Source of the DNA: Negativicutes bacterium
Lineage (GTDB): Bacteria > Bacillota_C > Negativicutes > Sporomusales_B > JARLHX01
Assembly (NCBI GenBank): GCA_031292035.1
Contig: JARLHX010000034.1
Location: 1 to 49,172 of the forward strand
DNA: 49,172 nt
Direction: 5' to 3'
The position numbers were made by a program, and so were the translations under genes. Positions 16,752-25,608 of the stretch are shown here, piece by piece. The notes beneath the pieces were generated by a model, which searched no databases, was not told the DNA's origin, and saw nothing but the letters and a program-made list of their open reading frames with translations. The number at the start of each line of letters is the position of its first letter. Position 1 is the stretch's first letter.

Positions 16752-17735
16752 TTAATAACCAATAATAACCCAATTAAAATTACGCGTTGCGCCGTTCTGA
16801 TTCTGAATATTACAACCACTGGTTGTTAAATTGTAAAAATTAAGAGGATAATAAGCAGCACCTCCGTCTATTGTTGATGATGCACAAGCAACAACTCCAG
16901 TAGACAGCGATGTTGGATATCCCCAATAAATAGCTTGGCCACTATTAAGACTTGATGTTCCCCACTGAACAATTAAAGTTTGCAAAGAAGATCCGTTCCA
17001 GAAGGGAATCTTAATGTATCCACTTGAACCTAAACTTCCAAGTAATTGACCAAGTGCCACCGCTTGGTTAGATGCTGTTGCATTTGGTATGCCGCCTTGC
17101 GAGTACAGTCCTGCTTTCGGCTGATAATCTGAGCAAATCCAATTCCCGCTTCCAAGGCTTGTAAATTCAACAATATCTCCTGCCAAGACAGAAAGATTTT
17201 GTGCTCCCGGCAAAATCATGCTCGTTGCGTTGTATGTGATTGTCAATGCACCCTGAAAGTACAGCTTTACCCTTGTGGGAGAAGAAACTGTGTCAAAAGC
17301 TGTTATGGTCGTCGTGCCTGTAACACCAATAAACGAGTAACCGGAGGCTCCTATATTCATCGTTGCCGCGCTTGCCATTGTTCCAGCAGTTCCGTTGAAA
17401 GGGTTTGTCGCTAAGGGGAACATGGCCAGCCAATTTGCATTGGCCGAATCGCGCATTCGCACCATAGGCGGGCTAACACTTGTGTCTATCCAGGTCATGC
17501 CTGCTTCCGGGTTGGCGGGTGCCGATAAACCTATATATCCCTGACGTACATTGTTAAGGATTCCGTAGACAACAGCTTCTTCCGCAATGAGCTTACCAAA
17601 GGCCTGAGATACGGTATCCCCTGTCGGCGGACTAGTAAAATTTACCGGATTTTGAACCGCAAGTTGAGTACACTGACCAATGCTAGATAGCGACATCAAC
17701 GCGATCAACAAAAGAATCGATAATGTTTTTTTCAT
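16752..17735 (-). CDS. tail fibre with N-terminal secretion signal, 327 aa
   Basis: The C-terminal 80 residues (from LQTLIVQWGTSSL to FNWVIIGY) resemble the gp53-like receptor-binding tip domain of tail fibres, with the typical QWG opening. The middle contains fibre-type repeats, including a GMTWIDTSVSPPMVRMRDS segment. The start is MKKTLSILLLIALMSLSS, placed by GGAGAGGTAAAA directly upstream; an upstream extension lacks a ribosome site. That N-terminus is a textbook Sec signal peptide, which is unexpected for a virion protein. A lipobox is not clear (IGQC). Confidence 0.7.
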   Translation of the reverse strand: MKKTLSILLLIALMSLSSIGQCTQLAVQNPVNFTSPPTGDTVSQAFGKLIAEEAVVYGILNNVRQGYIGLSAPANPEAGMTWIDTSVSPPMVRMRDSANANWLAMFPLATNPFNGTAGTMASAATMNIGASGYSFIGVTGTTTITAFDTVSSPTRVKLYFQGALTITYNATSMILPGAQNLSVLAGDIVEFTSLGSGNWICSDYQPKAGLYSQGGIPNATASNQAVALGQLLGSLGSSGYIKIPFWNGSSLQTLIVQWGTSSLNSGQAIYWGYPTSLSTGVVACASSTIDGGAAYYPLNFYNLTTSGCNIQNQNGATRNFNWVIIGY

Positions 17736-17748
17736 TTTTACCTCTCCT

Positions 17749-18543
17749 TTAGCCATGGCATGAATATTCACCATGATATTTATCCGCTGCTTCACAATAA
17801 GCGCGATGGGCTTTTTCGGCAGAATCATATAGTCCAAGGCTTATTCTTTTCCTGTTCACAACGATACGAGCATACCACTTTTTATTTTTTGGCTTCCAGC
17901 ATACTCCTTTAAACCCCGATGTATTTCTTTTGTTTCTCACTTGATTATGAGCCGTTTCTAAATCTGTGGCTAAACGCAAATTATCTATACGATTGTCGGA
18001 GCGAATATGGTTTTTGTGATCAATTTCTAATTCATCAGGAGGCCATTCACCATATACATAAAACCACACAAGCCGATGAAGACGATAATTTTTGTTCCCA
18101 AGCTTTATTCTTAAATATCCTTTTCTGTCTATGCTTCCAGCAGCTTTCCCTTTACAGTTGTGGCTCCCGCGATTTACTTTCCAAGTGAATATTCCAGTTT
18201 CTGGATTATAGTCAAGTATGTTCTTTAACTCTTTTTCAATCGAAAATTCTTTTTTGGTTTTAAGAAATAGATTAACTATCCGATTGTCACCCTTAAAGCC
18301 ATTTTTATTAACAAGTCTGCGTTTCGGAAATTCACCGTTGACATACAGCCAAGCTAAGTTGCTCATCAAATAATATTTCGTATCAACCCTGATTACATAT
18401 CGCTCGGCTTCTTTGTTTGTTCCCACAGAGCCTGTACCCGCTATTGTTCCTGCGATTACTCCTTGTCTATTTACTTTCCAAACAAAAAGACCCGTTTCCG
18501 GGTCATAGTCCAAAACCTCTTTTAATCTTTCTTGCGTAAGCAT
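17749..18543 (-). CDS. HNH homing endonuclease with duplicated domain and AP2 tail, 264 aa
   Basis: Two tandem copies of one domain are visible: LKEVLDYDPETGLFVWKV (about residues 6-23) and LKNILDYNPETGIFTWKV (about 103-120). The second copy carries an intact HNH core (ELEIDHKNHIRSDNRIDNLR, about 170-190). The first has lost the catalytic His and Asn (LVNKNGFKGDNRIVNLF). The C-terminus is an AP2-type DNA-binding domain (SGFKGVCWKPKNKKWYARI). GGAGGGG precedes the ATG. It is free-standing between two tail genes, typical of a mobile endonuclease. Confidence 0.85.
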   Translation of the reverse strand: MLTQERLKEVLDYDPETGLFVWKVNRQGVIAGTIAGTGSVGTNKEAERYVIRVDTKYYLMSNLAWLYVNGEFPKRRLVNKNGFKGDNRIVNLFLKTKKEFSIEKELKNILDYNPETGIFTWKVNRGSHNCKGKAAGSIDRKGYLRIKLGNKNYRLHRLVWFYVYGEWPPDELEIDHKNHIRSDNRIDNLRLATDLETAHNQVRNKRNTSGFKGVCWKPKNKKWYARIVVNRKRISLGLYDSAEKAHRAYCEAADKYHGEYSCHG

Positions 18544-18662
18544 AATAAAACCCCTCCATTTAGGCTTGTTTTTTCTCCATATGAAAAAGAGGGAAAGAGG
18601 CATGGAGTACCCCCTTGTTACATCGGTTAATTACTCCGACGCTATCCCTTTTTTACTTACCG

Positions 18663-20129
18663 TTAACCGTTAGCCAGAAGAAACTTGATTTCACGAAGGC
18701 TGAAACGCCCACTCGTTATCATGACCTGGGGTTGAATCCCAGTCACTCGGTACATACAAAATGCCTGTACTGACACCCTGTCTTCGGGATAAACCAGATA
18801 TTCCGTAGTGTCGGTATAGGCATTTTGCGTGTCGGTGTAGGCATTGGCCGATTGCGATGAAGATGCGAAAGACTGAACCAGGCTGCCGCCGTTAACATTG
18901 TTTGGCAGAGTTATCTGCCCGGTTCCCGACACTAAGCTGTAAAATGAAAACTTGAACCATTCAAGGATGAAATCGTGAACACTGCCCAGCTTACTCATTG
19001 CCAGATTTGCAACAATGGGTTTTGTCTCCGTTTGCGCCGAATTCTCATCAATTTTGTAGATTTTTTTCCCAATGGCGATATAGACAATCTGATTGTTTTC
19101 CGTGATGTCAATTACCGGAGATTCAAAGTTGCGGAAACTAAAAACACCGCCCGCATGATAGTGATAGAGGGCGATGTTCCCGGAATTATTGTATCGTATC
19201 CAAACTTGACTTCGAGACTTAACATTCCAGATTTTGCAGGTCGAGTCCATATTCTGACGGAAAAAAGTATTCCACGTCCCACCGACAGAAGGGATAACTT
19301 TTTGCACGGCGCCATAAGCCTGAACAGTTTGCAGGGAGTCAAAGCCGTTGCTCCCAAAAATATAAAGGTTGTTATCGACAAGGCATATACTGTTCGCATT
19401 GGCAACATCAACGTCGCGGCTTGCCTCATAAATGGCGTAATTAGTCATGCTCGGGTCACCATAAACGCGGTAAGCTCTTTTGGGAGACTTGAATACCATG
19501 ATGTCCGTGGATAGAGCAGCAGCGGCAACAGTGCTGCTGCTGTCTTTATATCCGACCGGCTGAGAAAATGCGCTGGAAGCGTCGTTGGTATTATGGGTCC
19601 AGTTCGCCAGAGTGGCATAGGCGCCAATGGCGCTGTAATACTGATTGTCGTCGCCGGCCTTCGTGACTTCAATGCGGCCATCACGGTCAATGATACTGTC
19701 GGCGTTTGGCGTCCCGGATGGCAGAGTGGTAAATGTTGCTCCATCGTAATATTGGATCAGGCCACCGGTGGTTACGAATAACTTACCATCAAAATGCCAA
19801 TACTTTCCCGGATTCGGCCCGGATAACGCTCCAATCTGATTCTGCGCCGACAATGTTGATTCGTAAAGATAGCCTCCGGCCGTAAAAAAAATTGTGCCCA
19901 GTACATTGGAATAAAAAAGAGAATCAAGGTTGGCACCCTGAGTTGACGTATAAACAGCGGTCAATCCGGCTGCCGTCACCAATGAATTATCGTTTGGATT
20001 GTATTCCCAGTTTTGCAGCGGGTTAAAGGCATTCGCCGGAAGTCGTTCGCTCGGAAGATTTACTGCTCCGCCACTAAAATCAGTCATGGCTATTTCTTGC
20101 GAAGCATCAATTTTCGGCTTATATCTCAT
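18663..20129 (-). CDS. tail hub / head-completion protein, 488 aa
   Basis: A largely beta-structured protein with repeated blade-like segments (for example IRYNNSGNIALYHYHAGG, VIDITENNQIVYIAIGKKI) that fit a propeller-like tail hub or P22 gp10-type stabilisation protein. The start is the ATG after AGGTGA; 12 further residues upstream are dismissed. The motif NAYTDT occurs twice in tandem near residue 430. It lies directly downstream of the adaptor gene, as tail-closure genes do in P22-like phages. Confidence 0.6.
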   Translation of the reverse strand: MRYKPKIDASQEIAMTDFSGGAVNLPSERLPANAFNPLQNWEYNPNDNSLVTAAGLTAVYTSTQGANLDSLFYSNVLGTIFFTAGGYLYESTLSAQNQIGALSGPNPGKYWHFDGKLFVTTGGLIQYYDGATFTTLPSGTPNADSIIDRDGRIEVTKAGDDNQYYSAIGAYATLANWTHNTNDASSAFSQPVGYKDSSSTVAAAALSTDIMVFKSPKRAYRVYGDPSMTNYAIYEASRDVDVANANSICLVDNNLYIFGSNGFDSLQTVQAYGAVQKVIPSVGGTWNTFFRQNMDSTCKIWNVKSRSQVWIRYNNSGNIALYHYHAGGVFSFRNFESPVIDITENNQIVYIAIGKKIYKIDENSAQTETKPIVANLAMSKLGSVHDFILEWFKFSFYSLVSGTGQITLPNNVNGGSLVQSFASSSQSANAYTDTQNAYTDTTEYLVYPEDRVSVQAFCMYRVTGIQPQVMITSGRFSLREIKFLLANG

Positions 20130-20136
20130 GGCCTTA

Positions 20137-20790
20137 TCACCTGCCTCTGTAACCCTTAACCACACTTCTGCGAGTGCTCATCCCGCCGATAATCTCTTCA
20201 ACTCCCTTGGTCAGTGCGGCAACTAAAGCCGCCTCGCCGGAATCAGCATTGTTACGCAGGGCAGACCTTGCTACCGCATACTCTTTGATCAGGCGCTCAT
20301 ATTCCATGGTCCATCCCGAATCCGCATTACCTGTCAATGGGGTTGTCATTGCGGCAACGTAAGTGATCTCAAAAGGGTAAGCCTGGGCCGGCGGTGGTGT
20401 AATACGAATCGTATTGAATCCTTCGATCATATAGGCGAACCGTCGGCATCCCGCGTAATCGCTAGCGTAGGAGTCGAGCATAACCGTGGAATCATAATCG
20501 TAGTCGCCACGTTGATGCTGTTTTTCCAAAACCTCATAAATTTTGCGGTTATTGAGGCGAACTGATATTATTTTCAAGAAATTGTTAGGGAAGGTGATGG
20601 TTTCACCGCTTGTGCTGCCAGTGAAAGCAGGCTCCATGATGAGCTTTGGTTTCAGCGATGACACGATACCGCGAAGGTGCATAATACCCTCATTCACACG
20701 ATCCGTAAGCTCGGGATCTTGATACCCCACGGACTGCGTGTCATTGATAAGCGGCCGTATAGAGCTAATCAAAGCAGATATCGAACTCAT
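20137..20790 (-). CDS. head-tail adaptor (P22 gp4/T7 gp11-like), 217 aa
   Basis: An N-terminal helix-turn pattern (SSISALISSIRPLINDT, QDPELTDRVNEGI), a beta segment with ITFPNNFLKIISVRLNNRKI, and a C-terminal helical bundle match the podovirus tail adaptor family that joins the portal to the tail. GAGGTG lies seven bases before the chosen ATG. The position before the tail hub supports this. Confidence 0.6.
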   Translation of the reverse strand: MSSISALISSIRPLINDTQSVGYQDPELTDRVNEGIMHLRGIVSSLKPKLIMEPAFTGSTSGETITFPNNFLKIISVRLNNRKIYEVLEKQHQRGDYDYDSTVMLDSYASDYAGCRRFAYMIEGFNTIRITPPPAQAYPFEITYVAAMTTPLTGNADSGWTMEYERLIKEYAVARSALRNNADSGEAALVAALTKGVEEIIGGMSTRRSVVKGYRGR

Positions 20791-20864
20791 TCCAATCACC
20801 TCTTCCCTGGCGGTTTGTGCTTATGTCATGATCAGCAGAAAAGCCTATTATTTTAACACTTCTT

Positions 20865-21035
20865 TTATCTAGTCCCATTCTTTTCTTGCATACGAATTGC
20901 ATGAGCTACACCATCTATCCGGCGCCTTAAAACGTTCCTGCGCTTTTCAAGCTGCCAGTATTCGGCTAACAGTTCGTCGTATAGCGAAAGGAGCTTTTTC
21001 GGTTTAGGGAGAAAGCCAAGGGCAATCTCAGCCAT
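20865..21035 (-). CDS. small basic helical protein, 56 aa
   Basis: AAGGAGG followed by ATG at 8 bases. The product starts with MAEIALGFLPKPKKLL, then a charged amphipathic helix with YDELLAEYWQLEKRRNVLRR. No family recognised. It lies between tail genes and is likely a chaperone or accessory protein made with them. Confidence 0.6.
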   Translation of the reverse strand: MAEIALGFLPKPKKLLSLYDELLAEYWQLEKRRNVLRRRIDGVAHAIRMQEKNGTR

Positions 21036-21047
21036 GGAAAGGCCTCC

Positions 21048-22604
21048 TTACGCTAGACTCAGCACAGCATACCCATAACCGCCGGTAACCGTTATATTGA
21101 TTCCGCCGGCGGCCGTCACAACTTGACTACCGAGGGTGAATCCGGCGGTCTTGTCCACTATTCCAATCGTTTTCCCGGCGAATTTAGTCGGTAGCGTCAA
21201 GGTTTTGCTGACATTTACGTGATAGTCAAGCATCAGATAAGTGACGCCATTGACTTCATACCATGCTATTACCGTGGCAGCAGCATCGTTGTTGTAATTG
21301 ACCGGGCACCGGAAAGCCACCGCCTCGAACGTGGTCCCTGGCTGAATTTGTGAATTCGAATACGTGGTGCTGGCGCCGGTGACTAATTTCGGATACTGCT
21401 TCTTCGATGAATATAAAAGTTGCATCGCCGACGCGGCCGCATTCTTACGGATGCTTTGATTAGCCCAGGCATATACCGGGCAGTATCCTACCGTAAAGCC
21501 GTAGTTGTTGTATATCGCCCCGCCAGAAGTCTTGGCAAACTGAAGATATCGGTCAGGAGGGTTATTCGCGTCAGCCCATCGAGCTACCGTTAAGTCAAGC
21601 GTTTCCGTCAAAGATGTGATGTCCTGAATTGTTGCCAGGTTATAAGTTCCGGTGATGGTAAATTGGATCGTCTTAGGCACATACTCAAAGAGTGTACCGC
21701 CCGACGGCTTAACAACCGACATCGCCTGGATGATTCCGGCATAGTCAAGACTGATCAACTTGTAGTTGTAAATTTTGACGAATACCACCATTGCGCCATT
21801 GTCTTGAATCCGGTAGGTAATTCGAAAATTGGCGCAGACAGCTACCGCCGCTGCATTAAACGCAGGTTGAGTCGAGCTACCGACCTGGCTGCGGACGTAA
21901 TTGAGCATAGAGTTAAAATCAATGATGTCGTAGGATTCAATGATGTCCAAGTGGTCGCAAGAATAACTTCCATCAGCAGTGATCGGTCGGTAACTGTCGG
22001 CCAGTACTTGGAATGTGTGATTTTTGAGTGATGGGTAAATTTCCACCTGGACCGGTGAGGAAAAGGTGATCGTACTGGTGTGCGTGGCGCCGGCCGAATG
22101 GGTCAATGTTGTGCCACTGACCGAGTGAAAGCTCCAGATGTCATTTCCCGAAGTGTTGAGCGTCATGACCAACAGCGTATTGGCGTCAACAATTTTCAGA
22201 AGATAAGTCTTGGTACTGTTGCTCTGCGTCCACTCGGACCCAACGTCCTGCACGGTTTTATCGTGGCCGGTCGCAGTAATGTTGTAACCAAACAGACCGC
22301 CATGATTCGCCCCGATGTAAGAAGCATTGAAGCTCATCGGGCAGATATCGTCACCGCAGTTCTTGACTATGGTGCTGGTGTTGGCAATCGCCCGGGCAAT
22401 GAAATTGGCGTCGGTTTGAACTTTGGTGTCAATATACTGATTGACCATTTCGCAGCAACCATTAAAATTCGTATCAACAAGATTCCAAAGTTCACCGAAA
22501 TCATTCGTTCCATCCCATGACACCCGGCTCATCAGATAATTGCCGCTTTTGATGATCTTCAGGCCAGTTCCAATAGGTTTTTTTGCTCGCTGAGGGAGAT
22601 TCAT
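21048..22604 (-). CDS. tail/receptor-binding structural protein, 518 aa
   Basis: A long beta-rich, Thr/Ser/Asn-rich protein with few charges and a C-terminal jelly-roll-like stretch (GKTIGIVDKTAGFTLGSQVV). AAAGGGGG precedes the ATG. Composition, size and location among tail genes suggest a tail spike or fibre, but no catalytic spike motif is seen. Confidence 0.55.
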   Translation of the reverse strand: MNLPQRAKKPIGTGLKIIKSGNYLMSRVSWDGTNDFGELWNLVDTNFNGCCEMVNQYIDTKVQTDANFIARAIANTSTIVKNCGDDICPMSFNASYIGANHGGLFGYNITATGHDKTVQDVGSEWTQSNSTKTYLLKIVDANTLLVMTLNTSGNDIWSFHSVSGTTLTHSAGATHTSTITFSSPVQVEIYPSLKNHTFQVLADSYRPITADGSYSCDHLDIIESYDIIDFNSMLNYVRSQVGSSTQPAFNAAAVAVCANFRITYRIQDNGAMVVFVKIYNYKLISLDYAGIIQAMSVVKPSGGTLFEYVPKTIQFTITGTYNLATIQDITSLTETLDLTVARWADANNPPDRYLQFAKTSGGAIYNNYGFTVGYCPVYAWANQSIRKNAAASAMQLLYSSKKQYPKLVTGASTTYSNSQIQPGTTFEAVAFRCPVNYNNDAAATVIAWYEVNGVTYLMLDYHVNVSKTLTLPTKFAGKTIGIVDKTAGFTLGSQVVTAAGGINITVTGGYGYAVLSLA

Positions 22605-22617
22605 TTCAAAGCCCCCT

Positions 22618-22980
22618 TTATTTCTTTAGGATCAGCGACAGTATTCTCGCGGCGGTCTGGTTGACAGGCGTACCTGTGCTGCCAGACCTAATTCTGATAT
22701 ACCGCAAAGGAGCAATAGACAAAGCCGCTGCATTTATCGCAATGCAGCGGCTTGCAGCCGCTACGACTATAACCTCATTGCCGCCATCATTATATAGGTC
22801 CTGGTAAATACCTCCGTTTGCCGCTAACGCCATTGATGCTTGGAATGAAATATTGGCGGCATCCCATCCGGTAGGCATTTGAATCGCGACAAGCTGCTCG
22901 TTCCCAAGATCAATCTCATCGGACAATGGCTGTCCACTTTGAATAGTAGTCGTAAAAGTTCCAGTTCCTGTTACCGACAT
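22618..22980 (-). CDS. conserved phage structural protein, 120 aa
   Basis: A compact beta-sandwich pattern: an opening QPLSDEIDLGNEQLVAIQMP, a middle with FQASMALAANGGIYQDLYND, and a close of RYIRIRSGSTGTPVNQTAA. This pattern recurs in phages with N4-gp56-type capsids, where it is a virion or decoration component. AGGGGGG lies upstream of the ATG. The exact virion location is unknown. Confidence 0.6.
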   Translation of the reverse strand: MSVTGTGTFTTTIQSGQPLSDEIDLGNEQLVAIQMPTGWDAANISFQASMALAANGGIYQDLYNDGGNEVIVVAAASRCIAINAAALSIAPLRYIRIRSGSTGTPVNQTAARILSLILKK

Positions 22981-23038
22981 GTTTAATACCCCCCTATTTT
23001 TTTATGTAACGGGCTTTCCCGAAGTTTTCAAAGTAAGA

Positions 23039-23060
23039 GGGACGCCTGAAAAGGCGTCCC
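23039..23060 (-). terminator. hairpin downstream of a structural gene
   Basis: A 9-bp perfect stem GGGACGCCT/AGGCGTCCC lies just after the stop of the 412-aa gene. The following TCTTACTTT is only modestly T-rich, so it is likely a partial terminator or RNA-stability element. Confidence 0.45.
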
Positions 23061-23068
23061 CACAGGTA

Positions 23069-24307
23069 CTAAATCTCGGCGTCGCCGGTCAGGTGAACGG
23101 CAAGCTGATCGCCAACGGCGGTCGAGGCATTGCCGGTGCAGGTGATGGTGCAGTACGCTTCACTTGCGTTCGCAGTTGAAGTCGCCGAGCAGTCAACAGA
23201 ACCAGTGACATCCCGTACCTGTCCGTTTGCAGCGGACGGATTAAACAGCGTCAAGGTAGGCACCTTGTACATGCTGACCGGGAAGTCGAAAGCCACCCAC
23301 TGAGAAGTTGCTGCAGCTTTGCCGGCCTGGAAGTTGTAGGCGCCGTTCATGCCAGCATTTTGAGCCGGTGCGGTTGCAATTGGGAACGTTTTGAAATAGA
23401 ATCTTTGCAGGCGTTCCATTTCAAGGGCCGGATCGAGATAGAAGAAACTCCTTATTTCTTCTCCATCATACAAGCCAACCTCAGAAATGTTGATCGTGTC
23501 ATTGACCGCAAGCTGCCCATTACTCCAAATTGCCGGAATAAGATTCAGGCAATTGGACGGCACCACAAACAAGGCACCGAATATCGTCGGAGTAGAGGTC
23601 ACTACGCAGTCAATGGCGTTGGTGTTGACCGCATTATATGCCCCGCCTCCGAGTGGCGTGGTCGGAATGCCGCGACTGAGCGGAGGAACATAGGCAAGGT
23701 TAGCTCCCAGCGTCGGGTCAACGCCGGCCGCGCCCCATGCCGAAACAAACGTGCCAGCGCCTTGCGCTCCGGGAATGGTGTCAACCGTTCCTGAACTGTT
23801 CAGCTGAATCAGGCCAAGGCGATATGCGAGGTTTGTACCCGTTCCCCACATCTTGGCCTGGACACGGACAACGGTGCCGCGAGTATGTGCGATGGCGGTT
23901 GCCTCTTGCGCTTGAGACACCATGATTTTACCGGCGCCGGTGATTTGCTTGTACTGACCATAGTACCGCGCCGACAGTCCGGTGACGGGCGCCGCCGCAG
24001 TATCCACGTTTGCAAACTGAGTGCTTGCCGTCTGGTTGGTCAAGCCCCAGCGGTCAGCGGTCAAAACCCTCGCCGAAGACGCGGTATACGAAGTCAATGT
24101 TGCGGCAACCTGCCGACGTGCCAGGGCAAACATGTTGTTGTCAATGATATTTCGGCTTCTAAGGCCGGATTCATTGAGAACATCAACAGTCCCGGTATCG
24201 TCTATGGTCTTGACGTTTTTGTCAAGAATGTCAGCCCATAGGGCAAGGTCGCCACTGGTCGGAGTCCTTCCGAGAATTTGACCAAGTTTAAGCCATAATG
24301 CGTGCAT
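23069..24307 (-). CDS. virion structural protein, 412 aa
   Basis: Helical start (MHALWLKLGQILGRTPTSG), then a long beta-rich body with carbohydrate-binding-like jelly-roll features (SRNIIDNNMFALARRQ, DRWGLTNQT, GTVVRVQAKMWG). It is directly downstream of the capsid gene. It could be a head fibre or tail-associated protein; the order alone does not decide. Confidence 0.55.
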   Translation of the reverse strand: MHALWLKLGQILGRTPTSGDLALWADILDKNVKTIDDTGTVDVLNESGLRSRNIIDNNMFALARRQVAATLTSYTASSARVLTADRWGLTNQTASTQFANVDTAAAPVTGLSARYYGQYKQITGAGKIMVSQAQEATAIAHTRGTVVRVQAKMWGTGTNLAYRLGLIQLNSSGTVDTIPGAQGAGTFVSAWGAAGVDPTLGANLAYVPPLSRGIPTTPLGGGAYNAVNTNAIDCVVTSTPTIFGALFVVPSNCLNLIPAIWSNGQLAVNDTINISEVGLYDGEEIRSFFYLDPALEMERLQRFYFKTFPIATAPAQNAGMNGAYNFQAGKAAATSQWVAFDFPVSMYKVPTLTLFNPSAANGQVRDVTGSVDCSATSTANASEAYCTITCTGNASTAVGDQLAVHLTGDAEI

Positions 24308-24373
24308 TGAGATATCCCCCTTTTAAGGGGAGGAAGAGGGCGATGCTGCGCCGCCTCCCTCCTTTATTTGTTG

Positions 24374-25591
24374 TTAGTCGCTTACACAGCTGGTTTGGAG
24401 CGTGACGGTGCCAAAGTCTTCGTTGTTGAAGGTCGATTTTGCAGCGCCCCAGATCAGACCGGTGGCAAAGCCGACTTCGTTCTGGTAGTCTTTCAGCGGA
24501 TCTTCCCTCCACCAGGGCTCTTTGGCGACGGCGATACAGCCGGCCTGCGCACCCATCAGGAGAGCACTGCCGCACTGAACACTGCCGGTGTTGGTGGACA
24601 GAGCAACATTTTCATGGGTATGGACAATAACATTGTCATAGACGCCGATACCGCCCTTGAAGATCGGGTTGTCCCACTCACGCCAAGCGGCATTTCCTGT
24701 CTGCGCCTGCAGCCAGTCAGAGTCGTTCCTAAGATCGCGCTCCTGCCACGGATGGATGACCATGACAAACATGTTGTGCCCGTTAATTTTGATCGGGCGC
24801 AGCTTGCTCCTGGCACCGACATACCGCACGGCAGTATAAGCCGCACCGGCGTTAGTGGTAAGCCAGATGTTGTTGACGGTCAAAGAGGTGGTAGAAGCGA
24901 TAGACGTGATATACCCGGACTGAGCACCAACGGTGATGAGGTCGCCAACCTGAAAGTCATTGGTAAAGTTGGTGCCAGCGCCGGTGATGACGTTGCTGGA
25001 AGCTGTAGTGGACACGGTTCCGCCGGAAGTGGAAAGGCTGACAGGCATGCCGGCCATCAGAGCTTTTCTCTTGGCCTTGCTGATCAGAGCAGCGGTCATT
25101 ACATCGCCAGCCTGGACAGCATTGAGCGAGGTCCGGCCGCCGCCGTAAACTACGCGGTTAGCGGTCGGCGAAGCGGACATGTTGGTGAAGATCAGCTGGT
25201 CCATATATTCCTGCATCCACTGGGTAAGGCCAACTTTTGCGTCCCGACGCAGGTTAAGTTGGCTGGACTGCTCGTCAAATTCGCCCTGCAGTCTTACGGC
25301 GTGGCGTTTCTGGTGGACAGTCACATAGAAGTCGTAGAAGGCCATCGGCTCTTCATTGCCGTCAAGAGTGTTGTCGTCGTCAACGCCGGGGGCAATTAGG
25401 CGGGCCATGAGCGGGATGTAGATGCGGTCGCCTTTTTCTTTCTTGAGGTCGGTTTTCTTTTGGATGATATTGTCGGCGCTTTCACCGATGAACTTGGCAA
25501 AATACAGTTCCTTCAGGGTACTGTACCAAAGGTCTTTTGCCCAACCTTTTTGAATTAGATCAGTATTGACGCGGATTGCGGTCAATGCCAT
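24374..25591 (-). CDS. major capsid protein, N4-gp56 family, 405 aa
   Basis: The N-terminal half has the family's signature order: KDLWYSTLKELYFAKFIG, the basic strand IQKKTDLKKEKGDRIYIPL, and the helix containing KVGLTQWMQEYMDQLIFTN. The C-terminal part includes GHNMFVMVIHPWQERDLR. Between them, at about residues 184-257, lies a Thr/Ser/Gly-rich insertion (GAGTNFTNDFQVGDLITVG) that looks like a separate beta domain displayed on the capsid surface. AGAGGTGAG precedes the ATG. It is flanked by the scaffold and tail genes. Confidence 0.85.
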   Translation of the reverse strand: MALTAIRVNTDLIQKGWAKDLWYSTLKELYFAKFIGESADNIIQKKTDLKKEKGDRIYIPLMARLIAPGVDDDNTLDGNEEPMAFYDFYVTVHQKRHAVRLQGEFDEQSSQLNLRRDAKVGLTQWMQEYMDQLIFTNMSASPTANRVVYGGGRTSLNAVQAGDVMTAALISKAKRKALMAGMPVSLSTSGGTVSTTASSNVITGAGTNFTNDFQVGDLITVGAQSGYITSIASTTSLTVNNIWLTTNAGAAYTAVRYVGARSKLRPIKINGHNMFVMVIHPWQERDLRNDSDWLQAQTGNAAWREWDNPIFKGGIGVYDNVIVHTHENVALSTNTGSVQCGSALLMGAQAGCIAVAKEPWWREDPLKDYQNEVGFATGLIWGAAKSTFNNEDFGTVTLQTSCVSD

Positions 25592-25608
25592 GAATGCTCA
25601 CCTCTTTT

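Noticed and set aside
24368..25399. 343-codon plus-strand frame opposite the capsid gene
   Set aside because: Shadow of the major capsid frame; the minus-strand protein matches a known family.
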